Source of the DNA: Sulfuricurvum sp.
GTDB lineage: Bacteria > Campylobacterota > Campylobacteria > Campylobacterales > Sulfurimonadaceae
Direction: 5' to 3'
Length of the DNA: 64,000 bases
Assembly (NCBI RefSeq): GCF_028688295.1
Contig: NZ_JAQTYM010000001.1
Coordinates: 51,521 to 115,520 of the forward strand
Shown: positions 1 to 10,100 of the stretch, one piece after another
How positions within the stretch are numbered: the stretch's first letter is position 1
Layout: each line of letters starts with the position of its first letter
The notes under the pieces: generated by a model
What the model was told of the DNA's origin: nothing
The model's database searches: none
The model's input: only the letters and a program-made list of their open reading frames with translations
Position numbers and translations under genes: made by a program

Positions 1-1863
1 TGGATGATTGGGGATTATAATTTAGCGGATCAAGATCCATTTATAAATGTCATACAAGGGTTCAATGCAGAGTTGGAGATTCGGAATGATTTTCCCGAAT
101 ATTTTGATGAAATCGATCTTTTGATTCTCCATCCGATGCAAATGAGCAATGAAATTTTTGAGACCATAAGCCGCAGTAAAATCCAAAATCCCGCTATTAA
201 AACGATTGTTATTTCAAGTGCCCACGGGAGTGATCTGTTTTTACAAGCAATCGACGTAGGTGTTGATAAATATCTCCTTAAACCTCTTTTACCGAGTGCA
301 GTTCAAAAAGTCGTAGAACGGCTTCTCTCCCAATCCTTAGAAGCCAAAGGGGCGAAAAAAGCATACCGACAAATCAATTTGATGTTCGGATCGATCTCAA
401 AAACCGCATTGGTAATACGAATCGCACATAATGGGATGATAGCAGAGGTTAATACGCTATTGAGCGCATTAGTCGGTATGGCACCGAGTGAGATGATCGG
501 GCATTATTGGCTCCGTTTTGTTGAACAGCGATTTTGGATATATCTTAGAACCTTGGTTCGTGCACACTTGCAAGCGGGAGAGATTTATCGGGGAATTATC
601 GAGATTACCGGTGCTAATAACCAAACGATTACAGTCGACTCTACTATTTATGCCGTTTTAGACAGTCGGGGAAATATCGAAGAGGTCGTTTTTATCGGGC
701 ATGACGTCAGTGAGATGAAACGGGCTATTTTGGAAAGTATGAAACAATTAATCGATTATGATACCTCCTTGGCCGTATTGTTCGACCATCGCTATGAAGC
801 AATTATGGTTAACCGTAAATTTTTGGAAATCAATGGGTATCAGAATTTTGATGCCTTGGTAGAGAGTTGCGATTTATGGACGTGGATGATGGAAACTGAG
901 GCAGGCTTACAGCCTATCTATTCAAAAAAGTATTCTCAAAAAGATGGGCTTGAATATATTGTTAAAGAGCTAAAAAAAGGGCATATTAATGGACGAATTA
1001 TCTCTGTTGATGCTAACAATAATAAAGTGTACTATACCGTCCATATGAGTTCTATGACCAACCCGTTGATTCAGAATGAATATTATCATATTCTTTATTT
1101 TGTGGATATGAGTAATTTTGAACGACTGAAAGAAGAGAAAATAAGTGATGCAAAGCTGATGAGTGTCGGTAGGTTAGCTGCTGCCATCACTCATGAAATT
1201 AATACCCCTATCACCTATATCAAGGGGAACCTTGAGTTGCTAAAATGGGAATGTGAAGGGAAGATTGACCAACTAGAGAGCTATTTCAAGCCGATTGATG
1301 AGGGTATTGAGAGGATTGAATCTATTGTGGGATCTATGTATGAATTCGCCGGTACTGGGAAAGAAGTGATGGGTATGTGCAGTGTTGATATGACCCTTAT
1401 TTATGGATTACGTATTGTTATGAATCGTGCAAAACATATTGCTCCTATACGTCTAAACGGTCATTTGTTTACACTGCGGACAAAATATGACCCAAAAAAC
1501 TGTATAACGATGGGAATTCCTACGCGACTCGAACAAGTGTGGATTATTGTTATAAACAATGCGTTAGATGAATTTGAAAAAGGTATAATACCTTATGAAA
1601 ATCGTCGGCTTGATGTTTGGTTGAAATGTGATGGCGATGAGATTACGATTACTATTAGTGACAATGCCGGAGGAATACCGAGTGAGATGTTAGAGACTCT
1701 GTTCGATTTTGCAATTGCTGGAGAGAAAAAAAAGAGCATGGGAATCGGATTGAATGTTGCCAAGGCTATTATTGACAAGCACGGTGGAAGTATCCGAGTT
1801 TCAAATGATAATGATGGTGCCGTATTTGAAATCAGTTTGAAAAAATACAAGGAGGAAAAATAA
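1..1863 (+). CDS. Sensor histidine kinase with degenerate receiver and PAS domains (5' end cut by window)
   Basis: Signal-transducing histidine kinase, probably cytoplasmic because no membrane segment is visible. The order is a receiver-like fold (about residues 1-110), two PAS-like domains (about 125-235 and 245-370), a dimerisation/phosphoacceptor helix with H397 in an ITHEINTP motif, and a HATPase domain with a DNAGGIP G1 box and a [11 protein letters not shown]2 box. In the receiver the usual phosphoacceptor position reads LLILHPMQM, with His where Asp is expected, while the later Ser and Lys positions (VISSA, LLKPL) are kept; it looks like a pseudo-receiver. The first ATG is at 4, but the frame is open to the window edge and the first receiver strand seems short, so the true start is probably upstream. 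The stop overlaps the next start (TAATG), giving an operon with a chemoreceptor and a response regulator. Confidence 0.85.
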   Translation, partial: WMIGDYNLADQDPFINVIQGFNAELEIRNDFPEYFDEIDLLILHPMQMSNEIFETISRSKIQNPAIKTIVISSAHGSDLFLQAIDVGVDKYLLKPLLPSAVQKVVERLLSQSLEAKGAKKAYRQINLMFGSISKTALVIRIAHNGMIAEVNTLLSALVGMAPSEMIGHYWLRFVEQRFWIYLRTLVRAHLQAGEIYRGIIEITGANNQTITVDSTIYAVLDSRGNIEEVVFIGHDVSEMKRAILESMKQLIDYDTSLAVLFDHRYEAIMVNRKFLEINGYQNFDALVESCDLWTWMMETEAGLQPIYSKKYSQKDGLEYIVKELKKGHINGRIISVDANNNKVYYTVHMSSMTNPLIQNEYYHILYFVDMSNFERLKEEKISDAKLMSVGRLAAAITHEINTPITYIKGNLELLKWECEGKIDQLESYFKPIDEGIERIESIVGSMYEFAGTGKEVMGMCSVDMTLIYGLRIVMNRAKHIAPIRLNGHLFTLRTKYDPKNCITMGIPTRLEQVWIIVINNALDEFEKGIIPYENRRLDVWLKCDGDEITITISDNAGGIPSEMLETLFDFAIAGEKKKSMGIGLNVAKAIIDKHGGSIRVSNDNDGAVFEISLKKYKEEK

Positions 1864-3185
1864 TGTTTTTCGGAAAAGAAGCAGCAAAATATAAAGAAGA
1901 AGCGGATATCTTACGAGTTGAACGGGATATTTTGAAAGCTGAACTTGTGTTGTACAAAGAGATAGCAGCATTGAGTCTCAAAGAAGCGATTATAGTGTTA
2001 AATGATCGGGATGAAGCAATTTTTTACAATACCCGTGCAGAATCGATCACCAATAAATCAGCGGTTATCAAAGAACTCGCAAAAGGTTCTTCCGAGATCA
2101 TTGTCGGCGAATGTGAGGCTTCGGTTGAGAGCAAAAATTTGAGTAACGGAGTGAAAGGCTTTATCCTAACGAAATCATCCGTAATCGGCGGTGAGCAGGG
2201 TGGATTGCTAGAGATGCACCAAAAGAGTATCAAAGGGGCACTGGATGCAACTCAGCATGTTTTTGTTGATATTTTAGCAAAACTTAAAGAGATGGTTGAA
2301 CAGTCTAACGAAACCGCACGTGGCTCAGATGAAGGGCTTGCAATCGCTAAACATGTTGATGACGATATGGGGACTCTTGCTGAACTTATGGAGGGGACGA
2401 TCTCTACAACGTCTAACCTTGTTAACCGATCACATGAAGTTTCAAGTGTTGTTGCTTTAATTAAAGATATCGCCGATCAAACCAATCTTCTTGCACTGAA
2501 TGCAGCAATCGAAGCAGCACGGGCAGGTGAACATGGTCGAGGGTTTGCCGTCGTCGCCGATGAGGTGCGTAAACTGGCAGAACGTACCCAAAAAGCGACC
2601 AAAGAGATTGAAATCGTGATTCAATCGATGCAGCAAGATACTAATGAGATTGAAACCGCAACGGAAGAGCTTTCGGGGATTGTCTCTACAACAAAACATG
2701 AAGTTTCAAAAATGTCAGATCGTATGTCGATTTTCCAACGTAACGCATCAAGAAGTGTTTATGAGATTATGGACATCAGTAACTATATTTTTAGTAATTT
2801 AGCAAAAATAGATCACGTTATTTATAAAAACAACGTGTATGCCTTTTTGTTCGGGCAAGAAAATGGGTTTAAAGCGGTTGATCACCATACGTGTCGTTTG
2901 GGTAAATGGTACGATAGCGGTGTGGGTAAAGAACAGTTTGGAATGCTTAAATCGTATAGTCGCTTAGAAGCTCCACATGGTGTGGTCCACACACAGGCAA
3001 ATGCACTGATAGCCGATTGTGGAGATGGTAAAAAATTGTGTTCACGTACTCAAATTGAGCAACGTATTCGAACGATTGAAGAGGCAAGTAAAACGGTATT
3101 TGAAGTACTAGATTTACTGGTCAGTGAAAAAAATGACAATATGATGGGCACAGCTATTAAAGACTTATTCAAAGGAGAGAAATAA
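1863..3185 (+). CDS. Soluble methyl-accepting chemotaxis protein with C-terminal CZB domain
   Basis: Cytoplasmic chemoreceptor of 440 residues without transmembrane helices. A short coiled coil (1-40) and a PAS-like segment (about 41-110) precede the MCP signalling helices. The highly conserved hairpin tip ([20 protein letters not shown], from about residue 203) contacts CheA/CheW in known receptors. The C terminus is a chemoreceptor zinc-binding domain: an early His in LAKIDH, the HxxCRLGKWY motif near 341 and a late PHGVVH. CZB domains bind zinc and respond to oxidants or zinc in studied proteins; the signal here is unknown. Its stop overlaps the start of the next gene, a receiver protein, so the three genes are translationally coupled. 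It is a paralogue of the membrane-bound CZB receptor at 42379-43830. Confidence 0.9.
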   Translation: MFFGKEAAKYKEEADILRVERDILKAELVLYKEIAALSLKEAIIVLNDRDEAIFYNTRAESITNKSAVIKELAKGSSEIIVGECEASVESKNLSNGVKGFILTKSSVIGGEQGGLLEMHQKSIKGALDATQHVFVDILAKLKEMVEQSNETARGSDEGLAIAKHVDDDMGTLAELMEGTISTTSNLVNRSHEVSSVVALIKDIADQTNLLALNAAIEAARAGEHGRGFAVVADEVRKLAERTQKATKEIEIVIQSMQQDTNEIETATEELSGIVSTTKHEVSKMSDRMSIFQRNASRSVYEIMDISNYIFSNLAKIDHVIYKNNVYAFLFGQENGFKAVDHHTCRLGKWYDSGVGKEQFGMLKSYSRLEAPHGVVHTQANALIADCGDGKKLCSRTQIEQRIRTIEEASKTVFEVLDLLVSEKNDNMMGTAIKDLFKGEK

Positions 3186-3550
3186 TGCATTTAATGATTG
3201 TTGATGATGAGATCCAAATCGGGACAATGTTGGAGAAAGTACTAACGCGATCAGGAGATATCAAAGTAACTTATTTTGATAATCCAATCAATGCTCTTTC
3301 TCGCTTTAGAAAAGGTGAATACGATGGTGTTTTACTCGATATTATGATGCCTCAAAAAGATGGTCTGAGTGTTCTAGAAGAGATCAAAAGTAAAGATCCC
3401 GAATGTATTGTTATAATGATGACAGCGTATTCTACACTGGATAAAGTGCTCCAAAGTCATAAAATCGGTGCCGATCATTATGTTCTAAAACCGTTTGATT
3501 CACTTGCAAATGTTGAGAAAAAAGTACGCGAATTGGTTAAAAAGCGATAA
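3185..3550 (+). CDS. Single-domain response regulator (receiver only)
   Basis: A 121-residue CheY-like receiver with no output domain. The acidic pair is in LMIVDDE, the phosphoacceptor Asp is in VLLDIMMP (about residue 51), the conserved Thr is in MMTAYS and the Lys is in VLKPFD. It is the third gene of the operon with the kinase and the CZB receptor and starts at their TAATG overlap, so it is the likely phosphorylation partner of the upstream kinase. Target unknown; it could act on CheA, a motor or a diguanylate cyclase. Confidence 0.9.
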   Translation: MHLMIVDDEIQIGTMLEKVLTRSGDIKVTYFDNPINALSRFRKGEYDGVLLDIMMPQKDGLSVLEEIKSKDPECIVIMMTAYSTLDKVLQSHKIGADHYVLKPFDSLANVEKKVRELVKKR

Positions 3551-3556
3551 GAAGAG

Positions 3557-3585
3557 TAGGAGGTTTTATGACCTCCTATTTTTTT
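3557..3585 (+). terminator. Rho-independent terminator of the kinase/receptor/receiver operon
   Basis: Perfect 8-bp stem (TAGGAGGT at 3557-3564 with ACCTCCTA at 3571-3578), 6-nt loop, then seven T. It lies 6 bases after the response regulator stop. Confidence 0.85.
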
Positions 3586-3675
3586 GGCTAAAATTCAATA
3601 CCTTAGTAATACAGTATGGATAGTTGACAATAAGAAAATCCTATATTAAAATGGTGAAAAATTTAGGAGAAAACG

Positions 3676-4119
3676 ATGGCTCAACAATGCCCTTTAATTT
3701 TTCGTCAAGTAGATGCAACGGTTACAAGAATCAATACTTTATTTGTAATACTAGGCATAATCACATTTTTAGTTACACAATCTATGATGATCTTGATGAT
3801 CTTGATTGTTGATTTTATGCTTCGACTAACAGGGAAAAAATATTTAAGTCCTGTCAATATCAGTTCATTGTGGATACAGAAAAAATTTGCATTAGCGGTA
3901 AAAATGGAAGATGCCGGTGCTAAACGTTTAGCTGCTATTTTCGGAATAGGATTTACCATTGCACTTTTGATATTTTCTTTAATCGGAGCTGATACCGTTG
4001 TAGCGGTTATAGCAGGAATATTTCTTTTTTGTGCGGCTTTGGAACTTTTGTTTGGATATTGTATTGCGTGTAAAATCTATTATATTGCTAAAAATCTTTA
4101 TCCGAAAGGATTTGAGTAA
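3676..4119 (+). CDS. DUF4395 family membrane protein
   Basis: A 147-residue protein with hydrophobic segments at about 22-50 and 92-125, and a CIAC pair near the C terminus that is typical of DUF4395 proteins; the first residues (AQQCP) carry another Cys. The family has no firm function and is often found beside thioredoxin-like or sulfur genes. A GGAGAA ribosome site lies just before the ATG. The gene is translationally coupled by a TAATG overlap to an Rrf2-type regulator, which may control it. Confidence 0.75.
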   Translation: MAQQCPLIFRQVDATVTRINTLFVILGIITFLVTQSMMILMILIVDFMLRLTGKKYLSPVNISSLWIQKKFALAVKMEDAGAKRLAAIFGIGFTIALLIFSLIGADTVVAVIAGIFLFCAALELLFGYCIACKIYYIAKNLYPKGFE

Positions 4120-4523
4120 TGGCAGCACTCTCATCAAAAGCGATTTATGGACTTGCGGCAATGCATGTCCTATCTCATGCACCACATGCACGAGCAATGC
4201 AAGTACGTGAGATTGCAGCGATGACACAGATCTCACATGGTTATCTTGAACAGCTTCTCTCTATTTTACGCCGCAATAATCTAGTTAGCAGTTTTCGTGG
4301 AGCTTCAGGAGGGTATAAACTCTCACGACACAGTCACGAGATCGAAGTAATAGAGATTATTGAAGCATTGGAAGGGCCGTTTTATAAGATCGATGGGAAT
4401 ACAGGATCGAGTTTGATATTAGAGTATTTTTGGGGCGACATCGAAGAGAAGATGAGAGCTATTTTTGGGATGAAACTCTCCGAATTGGATCAGGCATATC
4501 AACCTCATTATTATGAGATTTGA
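4119..4523 (+). CDS. Rrf2-family transcriptional regulator without cluster cysteines
   Basis: Winged-helix regulator of 134 residues. The N-terminal pattern (SSKAIYGLAAMHVL, then VREIA, GYLEQLLSILRRNNLV, SFRGASGGYKLSR) is characteristic of the Rrf2/IscR family. Family members such as IscR, NsrR and RirA bind an Fe-S cluster through three Cys in the region after the wing; this protein has no Cys at all, so it should not bind a cluster that way and resembles CymR-type members. It overlaps the DUF4395 gene by one base, and autoregulation of that pair is likely but not shown. Confidence 0.85.
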   Translation: MAALSSKAIYGLAAMHVLSHAPHARAMQVREIAAMTQISHGYLEQLLSILRRNNLVSSFRGASGGYKLSRHSHEIEVIEIIEALEGPFYKIDGNTGSSLILEYFWGDIEEKMRAIFGMKLSELDQAYQPHYYEI

Positions 4524-4528
4524 TATGT

Positions 4529-5983
4529 TTATTTTTTAAAAATACTCCCTAAAATTCCTCGAATAATTGCACGTCCTAGTTGAGAACCGATAGCGCGTGC
4601 GGCTGATTTCGCTAGTGCTTCTGTAGCACTTTCACGGCCTCTTCCCGCACTTTTCTCCTCTTTTCCTTGTGCTTTTAACTCTTCTTCCTCAGCTTTTTGA
4701 GATGCTTGTTCTTGAAGTCTTTGGGTAAGTTTTTCATACGCCGATTCGGCATCTACACTCGTATCGTACGTATTGCCAACGATAGAGTTAGCCATCAGCT
4801 CTTTTCGACGCGCTGGAGTGATCGGCCCGATGTGTGATAATGGTGGAACGATAAGGGCACGTTGAGTGATCTGCGGGGTCCCTTTTTCATCTAAGAAGGA
4901 GACGAGGGCCTCACCGACTCCGAGTTCCATTAATGCAGTTTTTTCATCCAAGTTTTCATTATCGCGCATCGTCTCAGCCGCTGCGCGGAGTGCTTGTTGG
5001 TCTTTTGGCGTGAAAGCACGCAATGCGTGGGCGATTCGATTCCCTAACTGGGCCGCTATTTTTTCAGGAATATCGTTAGGATGTTGGGTGATAAAATAGA
5101 TCCCCACCCCTTTTGAGCGGATGAGACGAACCACTTGTTCGATCTTATCGATGAGAACATCCGGAGCATCATTGAATAATAAATGGGCTTCATCGAAAAA
5201 GAAAAGAAGTTTAGGTTTTTTATTATCACCCGCTTCGGGGAGGAGCTCAAAAAGTTCTGAGAGGATCCAGAGCAACAGTGAAGCATAAAGTTTTGGAGTA
5301 TTCATAAGCTTCGTTGCATCGAGGAGGTTGACAACCCCTTTGTCATTCACCGTTTGGATGAGATCGTGGATATTGAGCATCGGTTCGCCAAAGAGCCTAT
5401 CAGCTCCTTGAGATTCTAAAGAGAGGAGGGCACGTTGTATTGCACCGATAGAAGCAGTGGAAACATTACCGTAATTTAAACTCAACTCTTTAGCGCGTTC
5501 ACCTACATTTTGAACCATAGCACGAAGATCTTTTAGATCCAGGAGTGCTAATCCTTCATCATCAGCAACTTTAAATACAAGATTTAAAACCCCGCTTTGG
5601 GTTTCATTCAGTGTCATTAAGCGTGAGAGAAGCAAGGGACCCATATCACTAATTGTCGTACGGATCGGATGGCCATTTTCTCCCCAGACATCCCAAAAAG
5701 TGACGGGACACTCGGTGTAGACTTCTTCCAACCCTAAAAGTTTGAATCTTTCACTTACTCTTTCATTATTACCGCCGACATTTGCGATACCGCTAAGATC
5801 CCCTTTGATATCACTGACGACACAGGGGACGCCGATGGCTGAGAAACTCTCTATCACTTTTTGGAGAGTAATCGTTTTCCCTGTTCCTGTGGCTCCGGTG
5901 ATAAGGCCATGACGGTTAGCCATAGAGGGCAATAAACTGAGAAACTGATCGTCTGACTTGGCAATAAAATCAAAATTAGACAT
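4529..5983 (-). CDS. HerA/DUF853-type helicase-like ATPase
   Basis: Hexameric-type P-loop ATPase of 484 residues related to YjgR/DUF853 in the HerA-FtsK superfamily. Walker A is GATGTGKT at 30-37, Walker B is FFFDEAHLLF near 265, and ITQHPNDIPEKIAAQLGNR is the sensor/arginine region. A charged linker (about 420-455, rich in Glu, Lys, Gln) precedes a short conserved C-terminal tail (QLGRAIIRGILGS). The cellular role of this branch is not established; DNA translocation is inferred from the fold. The downstream 84-residue gene lies 9 bases upstream of it on the same strand, suggesting co-transcription. Confidence 0.85.
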   Translation of the reverse strand: MSNFDFIAKSDDQFLSLLPSMANRHGLITGATGTGKTITLQKVIESFSAIGVPCVVSDIKGDLSGIANVGGNNERVSERFKLLGLEEVYTECPVTFWDVWGENGHPIRTTISDMGPLLLSRLMTLNETQSGVLNLVFKVADDEGLALLDLKDLRAMVQNVGERAKELSLNYGNVSTASIGAIQRALLSLESQGADRLFGEPMLNIHDLIQTVNDKGVVNLLDATKLMNTPKLYASLLLWILSELFELLPEAGDNKKPKLLFFFDEAHLLFNDAPDVLIDKIEQVVRLIRSKGVGIYFITQHPNDIPEKIAAQLGNRIAHALRAFTPKDQQALRAAAETMRDNENLDEKTALMELGVGEALVSFLDEKGTPQITQRALIVPPLSHIGPITPARRKELMANSIVGNTYDTSVDAESAYEKLTQRLQEQASQKAEEEELKAQGKEEKSAGRGRESATEALAKSAARAIGSQLGRAIIRGILGSIFKK

Positions 5984-5992
5984 GCCGTTCCT

Positions 5993-6247
5993 TTATTTTT
6001 TTGTCTTACGCTGTGCTTCGATCAATCGACGGTTTTGATTCATCATGGACTCTATTTCTGTTGCATTTTTACCGGTATAGACATGTTCAATTTGTAAAGC
6101 ACTTCGAGCTTTCACTTCTCTATAAAACTCTTCGAGCGTAGAACCTTTGGCTTTTGGTTTATAAGAGCCGAAAGAGGAAATTCTTTTGCTACTGGGTTCT
6201 TGAATGTACTTTGCTAAAATTGCTTCACTCGCTTTATTAATTCGCAT
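5993..6247 (-). CDS. Small hypothetical protein
   Basis: An 84-residue, basic, soluble protein I do not recognise. It has no signal peptide or membrane segment. The middle (about 40-55) is predicted helical, and the C terminus (NQNRRLIEAQRKTKK) is strongly basic. It sits immediately upstream of the HerA-like ATPase on the same strand with a 9-base gap, so the two probably share a transcript. The reading frame looks genuine from length, spacing and absence of overlap, but no function can be given. Confidence 0.6.
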   Translation of the reverse strand: MRINKASEAILAKYIQEPSSKRISSFGSYKPKAKGSTLEEFYREVKARSALQIEHVYTGKNATEIESMMNQNRRLIEAQRKTKK

Positions 6248-6343
6248 AATGGACTCATTTGTATTGATTTTTAACTGATGTTATCTACTTTTTCAATGTT
6301 AAGCGGGTAAACTCACTCATGAAAATATAAGCAAAAGATGTAC

Positions 6344-6961
6344 CTAAAACCCTTCGAGAAGAACATACCATAACCTTTCCACTTCTTTATCGTCTAAGAA
6401 GAGGGTAGAAGCGTGATTGTAAAGCCATTCGAGACCTTTTGAATTGATAGAGAGGGTATGCGAACACTCTTGGTGAGCAGGGATAAATGCTCGTATCAAT
6501 GCAATATTATCATCGATAGGGAGATCACAAAAAAAGCAGTTGAGCTCTCGATGGAGCCTTCCCTCATGATCGAGAAGACGAACATAGGCTTCGATAGCAA
6601 CGCGCTTTGGATTTTGATCTCTCCAACGTAATGCCGAATCGTTCAAAAGTAAAAAATAAAAATCTCCAATGGATTCAGAGTCTTTGAGATGGGGATGAAA
6701 TAAGACGATAAACTGCTGCCAAAGGCGAAGCCGTTCGTATTGACCCATCCACGAAAATCCTAAATGAACGACATCCTTGAGTCTTGGAATTGACGATTTC
6801 AGCGAACTGTCTGTTTCAAAATCGATTTTAAAGCCCATATTGATAGGACTGTGCCGAGCACCGTAAAAGCGATAAACGGTCTGTAAGCTTTCCTCCGATA
6901 TGATAGTAACGATCATATCTTCTTCGCGTACTCGTGAGAGTTTGATAATAAATCCCTGCAT
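6344..6961 (-). CDS. recO: Recombination protein RecO (epsilonproteobacterial type)
   Basis: A 205-residue protein matching the short RecO proteins of Campylobacterota, which load RecA through RecF-pathway steps by annealing and displacing SSB. The N-terminal OB-like part begins MQGFIIKLSRVREEDMIVTIIS. The C-terminal helical part carries CFFC and a later HQEC, which could bind zinc as in some RecO proteins. The family diverges strongly, so the call rests on the N-terminal pattern and size. It stands alone, divergent from gltB. Confidence 0.7.
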   Translation of the reverse strand: MQGFIIKLSRVREEDMIVTIISEESLQTVYRFYGARHSPINMGFKIDFETDSSLKSSIPRLKDVVHLGFSWMGQYERLRLWQQFIVLFHPHLKDSESIGDFYFLLLNDSALRWRDQNPKRVAIEAYVRLLDHEGRLHRELNCFFCDLPIDDNIALIRAFIPAHQECSHTLSINSKGLEWLYNHASTLFLDDKEVERLWYVLLEGF

Positions 6962-7132
6962 ACTTTCGGCTCTATTCTACACATTTTCTATAATTGATCA
7001 AAAATTATCCATTATTTTAACCTTTTTTAACCTTGTAGACGTTAAAATAAGAAAATTTCATCTCCTCTTTAAACTACTTATGTTTAAAAAGAGATTAAAA
7101 AATAACAATTTGCCGAAATTTTCTGGTGAAAG

Positions 7133-10100
7133 GTGACGATTAGAGTGGAATACCAAGACCTATTACGATCATTTAAAGATAACTGCGGATTTGGTTTGAT
7201 AGCAAACATCAAAAACCGTCCTTCGCATGAAAATTTGGAAAACGCGATTACTGCGCTTGAGAGAATGATGCACCGTGGAGCGGTTGCGGCTGATGGTAAA
7301 ACCGGAGATGGAAGCGGATTGCTTTTATCTCTTCCGCATGAGTTTATGCGTGCCACTGCGGCTGAGCTTGGAGTAGAACTTCCAAAACACTATGCGGTTG
7401 CGGTTGTTTTTACCCGTAACGCTTCGAATTTAGAACATTTTGAAAAAATTTGTCACGAGAATGACCTCAAAGTTGTATTAGATCGTGTTGTTCCGGTCGA
7501 TACTAATGCTCTCGGTGAGCAGGCACTTGCCAGTTTGCCGGAAATCCATCATATTTTTATTACCCCTAATTCATTAATGGCATCTCAGCGTTTTGATGCG
7601 TTGCTTTATCTTAGCCGTAAAGAGATCGAGCACGCTCTCGTAGAAGATGAGGATTTTTACATCGCCTCTATGTCTGCTCGTGTTGTTTCGTATAAAGGTT
7701 TGATTATGCCGACGCATATCAAAGAATTTTATACCGATTTACAAGCCGAAAATTTTAAAATCTCTTTTGCCCTTTTCCACCAACGTTTCTCAACCAATAC
7801 TCTTCCTAAATGGCGTTTGGCTCAACCGTTCCGCGCCGTTGCTCACAACGGTGAGATTAACTCGGTCGAAGCAAACCGTTTTAATGTTGCAGTTAAATCT
7901 GAATCGATCAAAAGTGAAGTATTTACCGACGAAGAGATTGCACGCTTACTCCCGATTCTCCAACCGGGTGGATCGGACAGTGCAAGTGCCGATAACTTTT
8001 TCGAGTTTTTGATCATCAACGGTATGGATTTTTTCAAAGCAGTGCGTGCGGTTATCCCTGCACCGTGGCAAAATGCACCTCATATGGATCCTGAATTACG
8101 TGCTTTTTACGAATACCACTCTACCGTATTTGAAGCATGGGATGGACCGGCGGCTTTCTCCGTAACGGACGGTCGCTACATCGGATGTGTACTCGATCGT
8201 AACGGTCTTCGCCCTTCTAAATACATCATTACTCATGATGATACCCTCTTAATTGCGAGTGAATACGGGGTTATCGATATCCCAGAAGAGCAAATCAAAG
8301 AACGTGGACGTTTGCAGTCAGGTCAAATGATCGGTTTGGATTTGAAATTCGGTAAAGTGCTCAAAGACAATAAAATCAATAAGTATCTAAAAAGCTCCAA
8401 CCCTTATATGAAGTGGTTGAATGACCACATGATCTATCTTCAAGAGCATGTAGAACAACAATATATTACCCGTTGTGAGTATGAAGCTAGTAATTTGGTA
8501 GAACGCCAACGCTATTTTAATATTACTCAAGAGGTAGTAGAACAAGTGATTGAGCCGATGATGCGCGATGGAAAAGAAGCGGTCGGATCTATGGGCGATG
8601 ATACTCCTCTAGCGGCATTTAGTAATGTACAACGCCACTTTAGCGATTATTTCAAACAACGTTTTGCCCAAGTTACTAATCCTCCAATCGACCCGATCCG
8701 CGAAAAAGTGGTGATGAGTTTGAACACAGGATTTGGCGAAACCCATAATATTTTGGATGAGATCCCCTCCCATGCGAACCGACTCAAAGCGATTTCTCCG
8801 ATTATTATTCGTGAAAAGCTAGAAGTACTTAAATCATTCGGGGATAAAAAATCACCGCGTTATCAGTCATTTTATAGCAATCAGGAGTTTTCAACTGCCT
8901 ATAACGGCGGATTGAAACAGGCTCTTGAAACATTGGTTGAACAAGTGATTAAAGCCGTACGTGAAGAGGGTATTCGTATTGTTATTCTTGATGACAGCGG
9001 ATTTGATAAAGATCACAAAGTGATCCCTATGGCAATGGCCGTTGGACGTATCAGCCGTGCGTTATTGGATGCAAAAATCCGTCATTTAGCTTCGATTGTA
9101 GCATGTACTTCAGAGGTTGTCGATTCTCACGGTGCAGCGACGTTGATCGCGTACGGAGCGAGTGCGGTTTATCCGGCCCTTTTGTTCGCTACCGTAGCTG
9201 CTCGTGCTGAACGCAGTGTTACTGACGTTAATTGCTCAGAAGCTTTTAAAGCGGTTCATCATGCATTGAATGCGGGACTATTAAAAATTATGTCAAAAAT
9301 GGGGATTGCAACGATCGCGTCATACCGCAACTCGGGGCTTTTTGACGTTATCGGCTTGAGCAAAGAGATTGTTCATGAATGTTTTGGAGAATCGCATGTG
9401 ATGATACCGGGACTTACTTATGACGACATTGACGAGCGTTTGGATCGTAACCATAAAGATGCGTTTGAAGTGGGCGGCTTTAATCGAATTTTCCCACTAA
9501 AAATCGGTGGATATTATAAATTCTACAACGGACAAGAACATCATGATTTTAACCCTGATGTAATTCATGCTATTCATAAAGTCTCTAAAACCGGTAAACG
9601 GGAAGATTTTGACAAATTGAGTGCATTAGTCAATAGTCGCGGGCAAAAATTTATCCGTGATTTCTTTGAGTTTAAATCAGACCGTTCTCCTATTGATATC
9701 TCTGAAGTAGAATCTAAAGAAAAAATCTTTAAACGTTTTGCGTCGGCAGCAATGTCATTGGGATCTATCTCACCGGAAGCGCATGAGTGTATTGCGGTGG
9801 CGATGAATACTATCGGTGCACAAAGTAATTCAGGTGAGGGTGGAGAAGATGCGGCACGCTTCGGCACGCTTAAAAATTCTAAAATCAAACAGGTAGCATC
9901 AGGACGTTTCGGAGTAACTCCGGCGTACCTCCGCTCAGCTGAAGAGATTCAGATCAAAGTAGCCCAAGGGGCGAAACCGGGTGAGGGTGGACAGCTTCCG
10001 GGTCATAAAGTGAGCGGGCTTATCGCACGTCTTCGCTATACGATGCCGGGTGTAACACTCATCTCACCTCCGCCACACCATGATATCTACTCGATCGAGG

